A stretch of DNA of 64,000 bases from Varroa destructor. Lineage: Eukaryota; Arthropoda; Arachnida; Mesostigmata; Varroidae. Shown one piece after another: positions 13,801-26,500 of this stretch; the first letter of the stretch is position 1, and each line of letters starts with the position of its first letter. Under the pieces are notes generated by a model. The model saw only the letters and a program-made list of their open reading frames with translations. It had not been told where the DNA came from and searched no databases. The DNA lies in assembly GCF_002443255.2 (NCBI RefSeq), contig NW_019211456.1:38013042-38077041 (forward strand), in the 5' to 3' direction. Position numbers and translations under genes: made by a program.

Positions 13801-15300
13801 GACAATGTCTTCAGCGGTAAGCTGTCTATATTTTAAATTACAAGATCATACCTTTTTTAGATTTTCCTCACAATACTCTATCCAAATATGTGCCGTTTCA
13901 TTAGAACCATCCCCTATCCCCGTGGCCTCCTTCTGCCCCATGGTAGGTGATATGACATCGGGGCGATAGCCTTTAAAGTAAATCGCTTTGCGCTGCATCG
14001 TTATCTTATATTCTTGCTTTTTCTCTCTCTCCTTTCTTCAAGGGCTTTTTCACGTCGTTTCGCTGGAAAATGATTCTACGAAAGGTGGATTACCTTATCC
14101 TGTGTTCCATTTGTTGTGCTGCTGTTTTTGCCGCCGACACATAAATGTAGTATATAGGTATGTCAGTATTACATATTAGAGAGTGTTCATTCTCAACAAC
14201 TCCCTCCAGGCATTCAAGTCATTTTGCTGTCAACTCTTCAATCTATTCTGTTGTCGTTTGTTCCTGACTATCGTTTACTCGGCTCTTTACCCCCTACTGC
14301 CTTATTGCAGGCCCGTCTGCCTTTATCGATGCCTTGCCTTCCCTGTATGCCTTGGCGCCTATTCCAGAGTGCACTGAGGCGAGACCTCAAGCAGCATGAA
14401 CGGCGACGGCGGCCGCGGCAACATCAGCACTAGCGTCGACGCAGCTGAACGCTGCTTATAACTTTCAACACCCTACACTCAGTCTGCCTGTCTGTCTTTC
14501 TGTCTACAAGAGCCGTGCAGACATCGCATGTCGCTACAGCCCCCGCCACTGGCCGGCTATGCGACCCCATGGAGAGATATATAGTAGCAATGCTCTATCA
14601 GCCACAGCATCAAAAGTTGTTGTGGGCGTACACGATCGGCCAGCCAGGTAGATTTCTACACACGGCTGCGGCCGACTCAGCGGTGATGGTGGCAGGATTG
14701 GCGAGTTCCCACACGCTTTGCGTTGTTCGGCCGATGGTACCAGCCAGTTGAAATGTCCAGGAAAGCCTGGCGTTATTGTATGTACGTGTAGTGATCGGAC
14801 TGGCAATAGTAGAAGCGCGCGAACAAGAAGAGGTTGGCAGCCGGCGAAGAAACGCTGACAAATCAAGAGAAAAGTGCTTGTTTGTAACATGTTTTGCAAC
14901 TAGACGATGATAGTGATGCTAATGGTGATCGTTGTGATGATGATAGTAATGCTGATCATAGGTATAGAGGCACAGGTTGCGCATCGGACACCGCGCACCA
15001 TTTGTGCAGTCATCCGTTTTGCTTCGTTTGCTATCGTCATGTTTGTTGCTGGGCGTCTGCTGCCGTCGATTGTTGCGGTACATCTCGCTGCTTCCTTCTG
15101 ATGGATCCGGTGTGCGTGTGCCGTCAGGGGACCAACATGGCCAGTGGACAGAAACAACAACAACTGTTGCTGGTTTCTCGTCAGACTGTACAGCAGCGGC
15201 CGGTCAAGTGCGGAGAGCATAGCTTACGCGGGCACTCACTCTCTCACCGTTATCATCTTAATCCAAAGACACAATCTCAGTTACATGCACATAGTGAGTT

Positions 15301-15387
15301 TATGAGGCCATGTTTCCTTTTCCTTCTGATACTGGTGTCTTCTGTGTCCTCTGCGTCAGCTGCAGCAAGGGTCCCAAAGAGGTCATG
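15301..15387 (+). CDS. Short ORF with signal-peptide character
   Basis: ATG at 15301 starts MRPCFLFLLILVSSVSSASA then AARVPKRS and TGA: a positively charged start, a hydrophobic core and an Ala-x-Ala cleavage-like end, typical of a secretory signal. It could be the first exon of the membrane protein whose later exons start at 19273, but the GT sites available near its end (GTCCCA, GTCATG) are poor donors. Chance is possible. Confidence 0.2.
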
Positions 15388-18035
15388 ATATAAAGATACT
15401 ATACACTGTGGAAGGAGGAACTTAAATGGAGGGGATAGAAACCGAGATCTAAAAGACGTGGACAAAGGACAGGCACGTCCCACCATTACAGTCGCCGTCA
15501 CCTTCACTACAACAGCGAACTGTAGAAAGGAAGGAGAAGCTAGGCACAGGTTGTTTCGCGCGGCAAAGGTCTCTAAGAAAGAGCAGATCTGCTGCATACG
15601 AAGAACTATATACTGTTCTACAGGTCACACCGCCCTACGATAGAGAAAGGACGAAACTAAGCCAGCAAACTTCAATAGCCATGTGTTGTCTGGCAGGAGT
15701 GAGCCTGCGTGTCATTGAATCATGCCCGCATTCGCATAGAATAATAATAGGAAGAAAACTGCAACGCTGCTAGTAAGATACGGAAAAACAAAGCCAGGAT
15801 GAATGCAGCACTTAGAAGCCAGGCACGACTGTGATTTCGTGGCGGGAACCGAAGTAGAGGAACGACTGTGACAGGGCATAGATGTTCTCGAAAGTAGCAT
15901 AATAGAGAAGACCGGTCCGATCGAGGGAAGGTTTGAAAAGAATAAAGGACTTATACGTATGTGGTGTCACCACCAATTTTCTCCTGCGATCGCAGTTGGC
16001 CAGCTAGACAGAAAAAAAGATCGTTTAGAGATAGCTCAATGAATAACAGATGGTCAAGGGCCTCTGAACGAGGTTAGGATTGAAGGTAATAGCAGTTGCA
16101 ACGAATTGCAGACTACTAAATCAAATTTTAGCGAAAGGTCAATTAGAATACGGCCATGGCAGAGAAAAATTGAGTCTGTGTGAGAAAAAATATACGTATA
16201 GGGTCCACATAAGACCGTATGCTGTATATGCTTTGCTATTATGGCGCGCCTTTTTTCATTATGGCGTTTAAATCTTCCAGTGCTGTCGGTTTCCTATCGT
16301 AGGTTTTACTTCCAAGGTATCCTCAGTCAACCATTTATGTTGAAGATCCTCATCAAAATGTACTCTAGTGTTTCGTCGTCTAGTGCTTGCAAGTGCATGT
16401 TGAAATGGAGTCGTGTAATAAACTAGGATAATTGGTTCCGGTCACTGTACTATCAAAAAAGACGATCCATTGATTATAGTTATTTGGGGCACCGTCCGTT
16501 ATATATATTAGTTGCACAAATTCATCACCGGTGACGCCAGGCACTGTCCATCTGCAACAGACAAAACTTCATGTGTTCAACGCTGGAAATCAGCATTGAA
16601 ATTAAATAAGGGGGAAAGAAATGGAGACAGTGAATAATTTCAGCATAAAAAAACGGTATATGGGTGCATCTTCTAATTATAGCTATGACTTGATTGTGGG
16701 CCCATTTGCCTTGCCGTCTCCGGAAGACCCAAGGCGCTGCCGTAATTGAGAGTACACCACGTGCCCTTAAATTGGTTAGCCTTGTATGCAGGCTATAGCT
16801 GGCGACACCAGCGCTCCCTATCAAGCCATTATGATGAAGCACCGTCCTGCCTCTTCGACGGTTGCGGTGCTGTTTTTTGCCGGCATGACAACTTAGCACT
16901 GCTACGTGATTATAATTCGAATGGAAATCGCCGTTTTTTTTCATTTCGCCCAGTTTCTCTCATTGCGTCGGTGTCTGACAGGACAGTTCAGCACGTCATG
17001 GATCATGAACTACACAAGAGGCCTATCTAGCAATATTACTGTGCTATTGTTAAAGAATGGTGATTCTTCCGAGATGACTGAACGGCTGGAGCTGGGAGCC
17101 CCACATCGCCTTTCTGATATCGGAAATATATATGTGGTCTCATAGTGCGGCTGTTTCGTCTGTGGTGTCTGGTGTCATTGACAAAGCGGTTGAATACGCT
17201 GAAGGCCAAGGCTAAAATAGCAAAAGCGTGATGATCGTAGACGAAATTCACGTTGTTCTTCATGTCGTGCCGTTTTACTGTCTTCGTAATGTCGACTAGT
17301 AGCCGGTCCTTCAGCAGCAAGTCAGCGCAGTGCCTAGTCTGCTATGTCCCAGTGCTGGCAGATTGCCCTTCTGACACACGGCCTGCCGGCGAAAGGTAGA
17401 GCCAAGTAGCCGAGATATTCCAGTGCTCACAGGGAAGGAACGAGAGATTTCAAGCAGCTAAATCCATCTTGGATAAACTGACTGACGACGAGATCAGTAT
17501 GAAGGGAAAGCAGCAGGACTATGTAATCGAGGTGTGTTTGATGAGAGATGTAATGTCGGATATGCGGATGGTGTAAACTTGTCATTTTTTTGTTGTTAGC
17601 GGCTCCCGCCCTAACTCTCGTCGTGCTCAAACGAGAAGGAACAAAACCGATTAAAAGGCATGGAAAAGGACAAAATGTATAAAAGAGATAGAAATCTCAA
17701 GATCGATTAGCCATTCACATATCCATTTGTATACTGGGTATAGATGTCCATGAAGAGGTCGACCTATTTGAACAATCTACACAGCATGACAGACCGTATT
17801 GCGATCGAAGATGGCACTGCTAACCAGCCAATAAAATAAAACTATTTCCAAGGATCATCAGACAACATTTTAGCCAGCTGAAGAGAAAAGTTGATTATTC
17901 CGAGGATGATATAGACCGTAAATGAAGGAGGATGGCAAGGCAAACGAGAGACAAGTGCAGACACCCAGCGACGGCTGTTGCTTGTTCGGACGGATTATTT
18001 TTGCTGATATGTCCTTTTTACATGTGTATATATAT

Positions 18036-18039
<4 letters not shown>

Positions 18040-18088
<49 letters not shown>

Positions 18089-18097
18089 TGTGTGTGC
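18040..18097 (+). repeat. (TG)n microsatellite
   Basis: Long TG tract with one TCTG interruption near the end, preceded by a TATATATA stretch. Open frames with poly-Cys/Val here are repeat artefacts. Confidence 0.95.
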
Positions 18098-19272
18098 GTA
18101 CGGAAGATTTCTACGGCCCTGTTATGTAATAGCGCATCAAGCGATCATGCGACTCGCTCGAGTCGCAGTAACACTACGGAGGGATAGAAAGAACGGCAAA
18201 GAGACACGCGTATAAGCGAAGTTGGCATTATAAACAAATCCGAGTGATTGTGTAGCTTCTGGCTGTTAGGAAGAAAAGACAAAATGCTCCACTCGAGCTA
18301 GCCGTATAGGATAGGGGGATGGCCTCCAAGACCGTCGTTTCAGCGCCGGAGTTATCGGCTGCGAAAAGGCCACGATTGACGAACTGACTTCCACAGAACC
18401 AGCTTGTCGCCCAGCCACACATCCTGGCACACTTTCATTTAATAGCAAAGTGAACTACGAACGACTAAAGCGGTGCGAAAGCGCACGATTAGATTGCCTA
18501 TGCTGTCGTTGTCGCTTATGCTGCGCCGTATTAGTACTATATAGAAGAACATAGCAGTTCTTGAAGCTCATCTTGAGAGCTCTTTTTGACGGCTAACGCT
18601 AAAATATTAACTAAGAGATGCTGGGAACCTGTACTTATATAGGATCATCGATTGCTGCGGGATCATAGATCTGAAATGGCCATCCCTACTGATCGGATAG
18701 AGGCCAATTATTCAGTCTAGTTGTCGTTAGCCTTAGGTAGATCAGCACTAAATAACACCAGCAGCGCACTGCTTGGCTAAGCACAAAAAGACAGTCAAAT
18801 AATAGCGGGCGAGTGGTCTTAACGGCTAGCTGGTGCTTCACAAAATCCTCATAGGGATATTTTTCTTTGCATTTCATTATCTGACTGCATTTATTATCCA
18901 AAAGGTCAATAAAATCGTCGTACACTTTTCACCTGAGTTTTGGGGCATAAACGCCAACCAGTGAATGATATCGTTGCCCGCCGCCGCTTGAAACCACAAC
19001 GAGACATAAACAGTCCTTTTTGCCATACAAACGAGCCTTCTTCATATTTATGTAGCATAAGACAATGCTTTACAACTTCATATGACTTGCACCAATTGCT
19101 ATCTCTAACGCGACCAACAACTATATGAACAGTTGTTTATATTTGGTCTGACGTGTAGCATGTTGCTTTGATTCTCGTAAAGCTTGCCGTGAAAAAATCA
19201 TTTGCAATAGTGTTCCAGCTATTAGAGCAGAATAATTTGTGAATTCTATTTTGGTGTTTCTCCTTTTTCCAG

Positions 19273-20382
19273 TTTCCTGCAAGCGTAGAGTTAGGAACTG
19301 CAGACCTGTCTGGCAAAAGCTCAACGACAACGACAGAGGATCCGAGGACGCCGAAAGATGTGCTAGCCATCAAGAATTGGTCGATTCGACCTAACAAGTC
19401 TGAGACAGCTGGAGCTAGCAATGAACAACATCGCACCAACATTGTTCCCCCAAGGAAAATTGACATTAGCAAGGACAGTTCAAGAACTGAGGAGAGCGGC
19501 GTCGATTCTTTTGGAGACAGATCGAGAAAGGGCAACGAAGTTACTCCGAACGATGGCGGAGACCAAGGAACCGTACAACAGAGACCCACGTTTGTTAATC
19601 CGAAACACAGGGAGAGTGCGAATCCGTTTGCGACAGCCGGAGTCAACAAAATGACGAGTAATTACTGCATTTTTATCCCCAATTTAAATGCTTTTGTTTA
19701 ATATCTTTGTGATGTTTACTAATTATAAAGATAGAAATGGAATAAAATTTGGCTAATTCAAAGGCGGTCGTCTATTACCTACAATGTAATCAGACAAACT
19801 GAAAGATCACAAAATGTCATGATGTTGCCTGACCGGTATAAAGCAGTCTTTTTTACAAGAAACAATAACCGAATGTCGTAGAAAGTAGGCAATATGCGTT
19901 TTTCCTCATAGGCTTCAGCTTAACAACTTACCTTATTTGATAGAGAACAAGTTTTTACACTTTACTGAGATCTGGTAATAATCCTGCTATTATTTTCTTC
20001 TTATATTCTATTCTTTTGTGTTCATCTAAGCTTCTATCTTTTCGTTGTTTCAGCCGGAGCCCCAATGACGTCGACACTGTTCCCGTCTGAGGACACCCAG
20101 AATCGAATCCACACCTCGGCAGACATTTTGGATCGTCTCTTCGACCTAGATCTACACAATTCACAAGATATTGCATTAATTCTTGTTGTTCTATGCGTTT
20201 TTCTCATTGCGCTATTCATCCTCATCCTTGTGGTCTGTGTGTTGCATCGTGGGTGCCGTGAGAAGATCCCTATTCGTGAGAACCCCCTCTATAACGGGGC
20301 TCCCGCGAGACGCATCAATAACGTATCTTTTCGACCGAGCAGCCGTCACAAGCGTGCTATGCAAGAAAGAACCTATACGTGA
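19273..20382 (+). CDS. Unidentified single-pass membrane protein, 3' two exons (5' part not found)
   Basis: Two exons, 19273-19657 and 20054-20382, join in phase (ACG A|CC) through a GTAATT donor and a TTGTTTCAG acceptor. A pyrimidine-rich acceptor (TCTCCTTTTTCCAG) precedes the first, so at least one upstream exon is missing. The 237 visible residues begin FPASVELGTADLSGKSSTTT; residues 1-165 are Ser/Thr/Asp/Glu-rich with no recognised domain, a transmembrane helix lies at about 168-192 (ALILVVLCVFLIALFILILV), then a basic tail of about 45 residues containing RENPLYNG (NPxY at 205-208). NPxY motifs bind PTB-domain adaptors or sort receptors into clathrin vesicles, suggesting an adhesion-type or endocytic receptor. 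I do not recognise the family. An alternative frame in exon 1 (19421-19654) is open but does not join the membrane exon. Confidence 0.55.
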
Positions 20383-22000
20383 ACAACGCAGTCATTCTTT
20401 TGATAATCGGCTTGAAGACGTTGGCTCAAGTATGGTCAACGAAAACTTCATTGTCCTCGTTACATCCTCACTGAACGACTTTACGCTGATTTAGGACAAC
20501 TGGCTTCTTAGAGCAAATTCGCTTTCATTGCCCTGTCCGTCTCTTAGGATGACATAGCAACCGTATTGCTATGGACGTGGTAGACGTTTCGGACTTTCCC
20601 GCCTGAAACCGCGTTTCCATTACGATTACTCGTTATACGTCCAGACAACAAAACGTTAGGCGGATAGGATCCTAAAATAGAGCTGTTACAATTGCAGATG
20701 CTGCTTACACCATATGAAGAGGTAAGATTCTTTACTTAAACCAGTAGCGCTCGAAATCGTTAGCGTACTGCTGCCAGTCATTTTGAGTCCTTAATTCCTG
20801 CAGTTCAAGGCGGTACTCGGTCCATTTAAAGGTTGCCGTTCCCCTACGACTTTAAGAAAGAAAACATAATTCTGGTTGAATATCGTGAGAAGAAGTAGCA
20901 CGGAATTGGTGATGAGTGTATAATTTGCCATTATCACTATTATTGTGATAATTAGTATAATACCAATTATTATTACGCTGCTATGAAATAAAACAGTGTT
21001 GTGTGATGTGGTGCTTCTCGATAAATCGAAGAATTGACGAAGATGTAGCACCGAACGAGCAAATTCCTCGAGGGAAATCTACTGTTAACGTTAAAGTGAT
21101 GGCGTATACATGCGACGTACGATAAGGGTGGCAGTTATTATTAGTTAATATCATTATTATCCTGAACATCATAAATGTCCCAGATATTATACGCCCGCTA
21201 TAAATCTCATGACAAGGACTGAATAGGAAAACTAGCGCAAGGAAAAGCATGAGCAGCAAACATTGCCGACTGTAAAATTTCCATACACACATGTAGATAT
21301 ACAAACATACACATGTTGCTTGTTCGATGGGCGATCCCGTTATTGTGCATACAACTTCTACTATCGTCATTATCGTTGTTACTATTATTATTAATAGCAG
21401 ATACGTACGTTCGTGTTTTTGTTCTTAAATGGTTAACTAGAAAAAGCACCCTTGGCACACCGTAACAAACGCGAATCGTAGGAAATCACAAACTACTAAA
21501 AATGTATTGTGAGCTATGGAAACGTCATCCAGATGTTGCTGTACATATCAAGTTGCCATAGGGAGACCGCTAGCAGAGGCTCAACTAAAAATTAAGGTAA
21601 ACACCTGTTAGAGAAAAATTAGGAAAAGACCGTGCCTACCCAGAAGCATCTCACTTAATTAACTGCACAATCAAAACAGCATAAATTCGAGTTTACTTTC
21701 ATATCATATCAGTTTATCGATCACATGGCCGACTGATAACAACACGAGATTGTTGATTGGCAAGATTTACAAACGTTTAACGAAAAGGAGTGTTACCATC
21801 AAACAATATGTAAAGTGAGTCTAAGATGAGAATCTCGATATGGTCCTTGGCTCGACGCCAAAAGACCAACTAAGAGGTTGTTTGTACATAGTATTTATGT
21901 AAGTGACGATGGTAATGAATAAATAAATAAAGCCTAACGCTGTCAATTATTTTTCATATCAATTTGTTGTTCGTTTATGAAGGTACGTTTATTTCTTATT

Positions 22001-22026
22001 ATATATACATATATATATATATATTA
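22001..22026 (+). repeat. (AT)n microsatellite
   Basis: TATATATACATATATATATATATATTA tract in AT-rich non-coding DNA. Confidence 0.85.
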
Positions 22027-22172
22027 CAGTTGTAAAGGACAAAAAATGTAGACCCAGCTAATTTTACCTTCAGTAAGCGAGCGTGCTGTATACTGCGTCT
22101 TCTTGATTTGATATATAACAATTGTAGACTGAAACAGCCCTCGCATTTGAAGTTTTCCTAAATACTCAGGGG

Positions 22173-22499
22173 TCATAGCCAATATACGGGGATCATTTGG
22201 GAACCAGATGACCGAACACTGCCGACTAACATTCTCCTCACATAATTACTAGTGCCGATTACTTTTAGTCCCATGTCGAAGAGGTAGTATAGCAACAAAA
22301 TGTCCTCACAAACGACCGATGCGTGGCAGTTAGGCACATTCTTAGTGACGACCTTTGTGCTGTTGGACTCTAGGCTTCCCAGCCAAGTTCCGATAACACA
22401 ACTAGCATTTGGCCGGACCGCCGAGGCAATACGGTAATTGCCCCGACGATAAGAATTGCAATGAGTAAGAAAAACGCAGTTTATGGCTCTATTTGGCAA
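22173..22499 (-). pseudogene. piggyBac-like transposase fragment (DDE_Tnp_1_7), degenerate
   Basis: A 108-codon open frame whose core, TKVVTKNVPNCHASVVCEDI then LLLYYLFDMGLKVIGTSNY, follows the piggyBac transposase pattern VV..L......H.VFFDNFFTS..L...L...G....GT.R.NR. The residue expected to be the catalytic Asp of FDNFF is not in place (CEDI), and no N-terminal domain, cysteine-rich C-terminus or terminal repeats are visible. It is read as a decayed relic. The match is from pattern memory only, so the family call is moderate. Confidence 0.4.
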
Positions 22500-23528
22500 C
22501 CATTTTCATGTCAATAGAGTTCGTTTGTCAGGCCGTATACCCGCTTCGATTAGCCCATGGATCAGCAACTGTGACAATCCGGACAATGGCAGCGTGCACG
22601 GATCAGAGAAAGGAAAGATTTTTTACTACTGCGGAAAGGAAAAAAGGTTGAAATAACCATTATGTTTTCAGCCTTAATCCGCTATTTGGCAGATAAAGTG
22701 GCAGGCGTAAAGCACACATCAAGTTCACAAATAGATTTTGAATACGGAAAACTGAATTGGAAACAGGGAGTTATCAATAACAAACGTTTTGATTTGAACC
22801 CAACGTGATAGATTTTACAACGACAGGAAATACTGGAACTGATACTGCTACTGCTCTACTGAAATTACATAGCTAAAACTTTCAAAGCAATCTGAATAGG
22901 CGCGCAAGGTATAGAGGATTACTACATTTGGGGTTAGGCGAGTTTGAAAAGGTAATAGTCGATGATTATATTTGTCGTATAGTAAGGGTTTTTGCAGAGT
23001 TTAACATACTTAATATACGAGTAGATCTTTTTCATTTATCTGGAGACACCACAGAACGTAGAACAAAATCATGAACAGGTAGCTCGAAGGATCAGAATCG
23101 CAGGTCGCATATTGGATAGCCTATTTTGCGTTGTTTACCACTGGCTGGATCCAAACGCTATAATCTCACAAGCGATTGTGTTAGCACAACCAACGCCAGG
23201 CGATTTATCTTTATTCCTATTCGCGACATTGTATTAATACCGGTATCGCCGTTTACTGAACTGTCATATCTTTTCCTCGCGGCCGTCAAGCTCTGAATGC
23301 TATTCCCTCACCTGCCGTATCCAACATCTATAGAACCTACGCCAGTTGTCTTTTGACTCGAGCATGTCCGCGTAACAGATGATTCATCGCTGGCACAATG
23401 ACTGCAGCTTGGCTTTCACTTGTTGGGTTGGGCGTCGTTTTCGGATCAGCGGTCGAAGACGCGACGAACGAGCTGATCCTGTACAAGACTGGAAAGTTTT
23501 TGCTTTCCGATCCAGGATGTCGCTTGCA

Positions 23529-23559
23529 CGCACACGCACACACGCACACAGACACACAA

Positions 23560-23587
<28 letters not shown>
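23529..23587 (+). repeat. (CA)n microsatellite
   Basis: CACG, CACAGACA and then long CA units. Open frames reading poly-His/Thr or poly-Cys/Val across it are artefacts. Confidence 0.95.
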
Positions 23588-23590
<3 letters not shown>

Positions 23591-26500
23591 GGATGGTACG
23601 GGCAGGTATTGCAAATGATTTTGGGCCTCACTCGTCGAATGGTGCATCGGCCCAAAAACATACCCCAGGATCAGCATTGTCATAAATACGATCGGCAAAA
23701 GTTACGTTTAGGGGCTTTGACGGACCATTTACAGTTCGATTTTATTTGCAGTTTACAACTTCGTGCTTACGCGGATAGCTAAAGACATTTTCGTCGTTCC
23801 TTGATAGACTGAAGACCGTCAGGAGACAGAGAAAATTAAACATATCTCAATTGACGCCGATTCATAATCGCCTATTTGTAAGCAGTAAATGTGGAAGGCA
23901 CGCTGCCGAACGGCAACCACGCTGAGCGTAATATTATTATAACAAATTATCTTAATAATAACAGTGATTACGGAATCGTTTTCTTCAAGTAGACGAAGCG
24001 TCAAAACATCCTTCACAAGGAATTAAGAACCAAGCGATGCAAATGAATAGATTGTGTTTGCCTTATAGAGATGCAGCGAAATTTTTACGCTGGCCATCGC
24101 GACACCTTTTCCCAACGTATTTATATAAGCACCTTCGTCAGCTGCAGAATCAGATGTCTTTTCAAACCTTAGACATTTAGATTTATTTAGCAGAAATATA
24201 TGCCATCACTTGAGTGAGTTTCAGAAGTCTTGCCTGCTTGCTCCCCGTAGCCATAGTGTTTATTCTGGTAAAAGTAGTCTGTGAATATTCTAGTAAGCGG
24301 AATTTGTATCATAACTGTAAATGATGTTTATGTAAAAGTTATTTTGCAATGCACAAAATGCATTTGGGCACTAACTTTAAGTTGTTTTGGCGAACGCAGC
24401 GAACTTTCATATTGCATAATCTAAATCCGGCTGTTCTTCATTATCACTGGTCTGCGATCGTCGCTGCACCGTTGAGATGCATGTCTACGCTACACGCTAT
24501 TAATTAGGCAGAGTATGAGTTTTTGGCTTATGATAGTGCGATCGGCTACGGAATAGAGGTAGATGTTTACGTATCTGATGTTGAAGTTAGTTGTGGCCCT
24601 GGGTAAACGATGCGCATTACTGTTATTAAACTCTAAAGCATAGCTAATTCGTAACTTAGAAAGTTACCGAACGTTATCAATCAAAATACAACATGTCTCC
24701 GTTCTTCTCATCGTCATAGTATATTATTTAATGGTTAAACTAAAAGAGTTAAATAGTTACATGGATACATTTATGTGATTGTACTCGTCGCTTTCTACCG
24801 TGCTTATGCCCCACCTATGCCCCGCGCATAGCGTCGTCGCGGCACCCCGTAAAGATAACGTATTTTATTTTTATGATAGGAGCTTGCGTCTCGACCGAGC
24901 CCGCCGAACTCTATCGAACCGTCATAAATATGACCCTTCGCCATAAATAACACGAGCTCTTGACCAACACCTATTGACTGTCGTGACATTAAAATCTATG
25001 TCATCTCTATTAAAATCTAATCGTTACAATTAATTGCAAAAATGACGTACACAAAAATTTAATTTAACGAGGATTATTTATGAATAATGAACGATCGTAT
25101 ACTATCTTGTACATATTTATATTAGGATAGGAAGGGACAATTAAGGGATTGTTAATGTCTTCTTTTATTTCTATTTACATATTTACAAATGAAAGGTAAG
25201 AAAATATGCTAACAACTGAAATTAAGTTGACAGTGAATAAATGTAAAAAATTTCGGGTTTAATTTCAAATAATACAAACAGCAACACTGATTTTTTACCG
25301 TGTATTTGTCACCGATCCTACGAAATACAGTATCCTTCTGTACCTTCACACAAATTTCCAATAAAAGGTATCTCAAAAGTAAATAATGACGAATTGCCGT
25401 CACGAGGTGCGCACGTGGATGAGCGGTTGCGACATCTGTCTGTGTCAAGTTCTATTATCTGGTGTCTTAAATTTACTCGTTCGCTCGCAGGTAACAATTA
25501 TAAGTTGAAGTATTTTTGTTAGAATCAATTTTGATTTCTCTCTATGCGACCGGTTACCTTCTGCAACGGATATAAGAAAAAAGTGCTGTAAAAATCGCAA
25601 GAGATGCGGTATATTAACAGTTCAAATGTAATCCCTACATAATATAACCTGAACTGTATTCTAAAACTAAACGAAAGAACATAAACCTGGCCAAACATTT
25701 CACCAGCGATGAGATGCTGATCACTTATGGGTCATTTCTAACAATTTATGCGTGATTATCGAAAATGATCGGCTGATTTATTTCTGGCTCCGTTAACTGT
25801 AAGGCTGGCTACTCTTTTCCTCTGTCTGGCTCGGATCTAATTATTAGGGAACTACTGCAAAATATCATAGTCTGATACTTCGATTGATTAAAGAACGGGA
25901 TGCCAGCTAAACCGCTATCTCCAACCGAAGCTCTGATATTTACAAATAAGCGTTCATGCGGTAATTTTACAGCGTTACCTGTCTATAAAACTGCTAGTAA
26001 GCAATGCTTTTGTACAGGGTAGCTGGGGGTGCCTCAAAGGAAGCGAAGTTTATGCCGAAAGTGATTCGTTTACACAACATCAACTTTTTTACGTTTCGTC
26101 AATGGTAGTCCGAAATAAACGATATTCGTTATGCTAGGTTGTAGATAAATGCATTCAAGGTTGGCTATCATATTATAGGTGAAATGAAAACACCCACTGG
26201 TACTAAAGCCGTATATGTTTCCATATCTCTAAAAACTCCCATTCTCGGCTAAAGAAGGCAACAAGAACAAGCTATGCATTGAAGCTATGCGCCGTTATCC
26301 TTTTTCCATGTTTTCCACTCCGTTTGTGGCTGTACAGAACGTTTTAAAATATTGCGCAAGTACGGTTCTTATGCCACATATAAGCTTGTTACGACGGGAT
26401 GATATCATATTTGGAAAAAGATTTATTTCAATCAACCCAGGTTGTCCAAGTAGCGAAGTCTGCCTACAAATCGAACCTATTTTAATTTTAACGCAGTTGA

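Larger units (their letters stand above)
1..14893. other. Region without recognised genes
   Basis: Both strands were read for family motifs. Open frames here are short, overlap on both strands, lack convincing splice contexts and often coincide with simple repeats. Only the repeats and the G+C-richer block noted separately stand out. It may be intergenic or a long intron. Confidence 0.5.
14894..19272. other. Region upstream of the membrane-protein exons
   Basis: Begins with an imperfect GAT/GTT tract (14905-14960) and contains the signal-peptide-like ORF and the (TG)n tract. The missing 5' exons of the 19273-20382 gene should lie here or further upstream. Confidence 0.4.

Noticed and set aside
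14534..15597. Several overlapping frames on both strands of 60-160 codons
   Set aside because: Mutually overlapping, Cys/His/Gln-rich from simple repeats, with no family motif; only the short signal-like ORF at 15301 was kept, at low confidence.
17922..18215. Frame with a long Cys-Val repeat
   Set aside because: Produced by the (TG)n microsatellite.
23337..23698. Five frames over 23.3-23.7 kb with His-Thr or Cys-Val repeats
   Set aside because: Produced by the (CA)n microsatellite.
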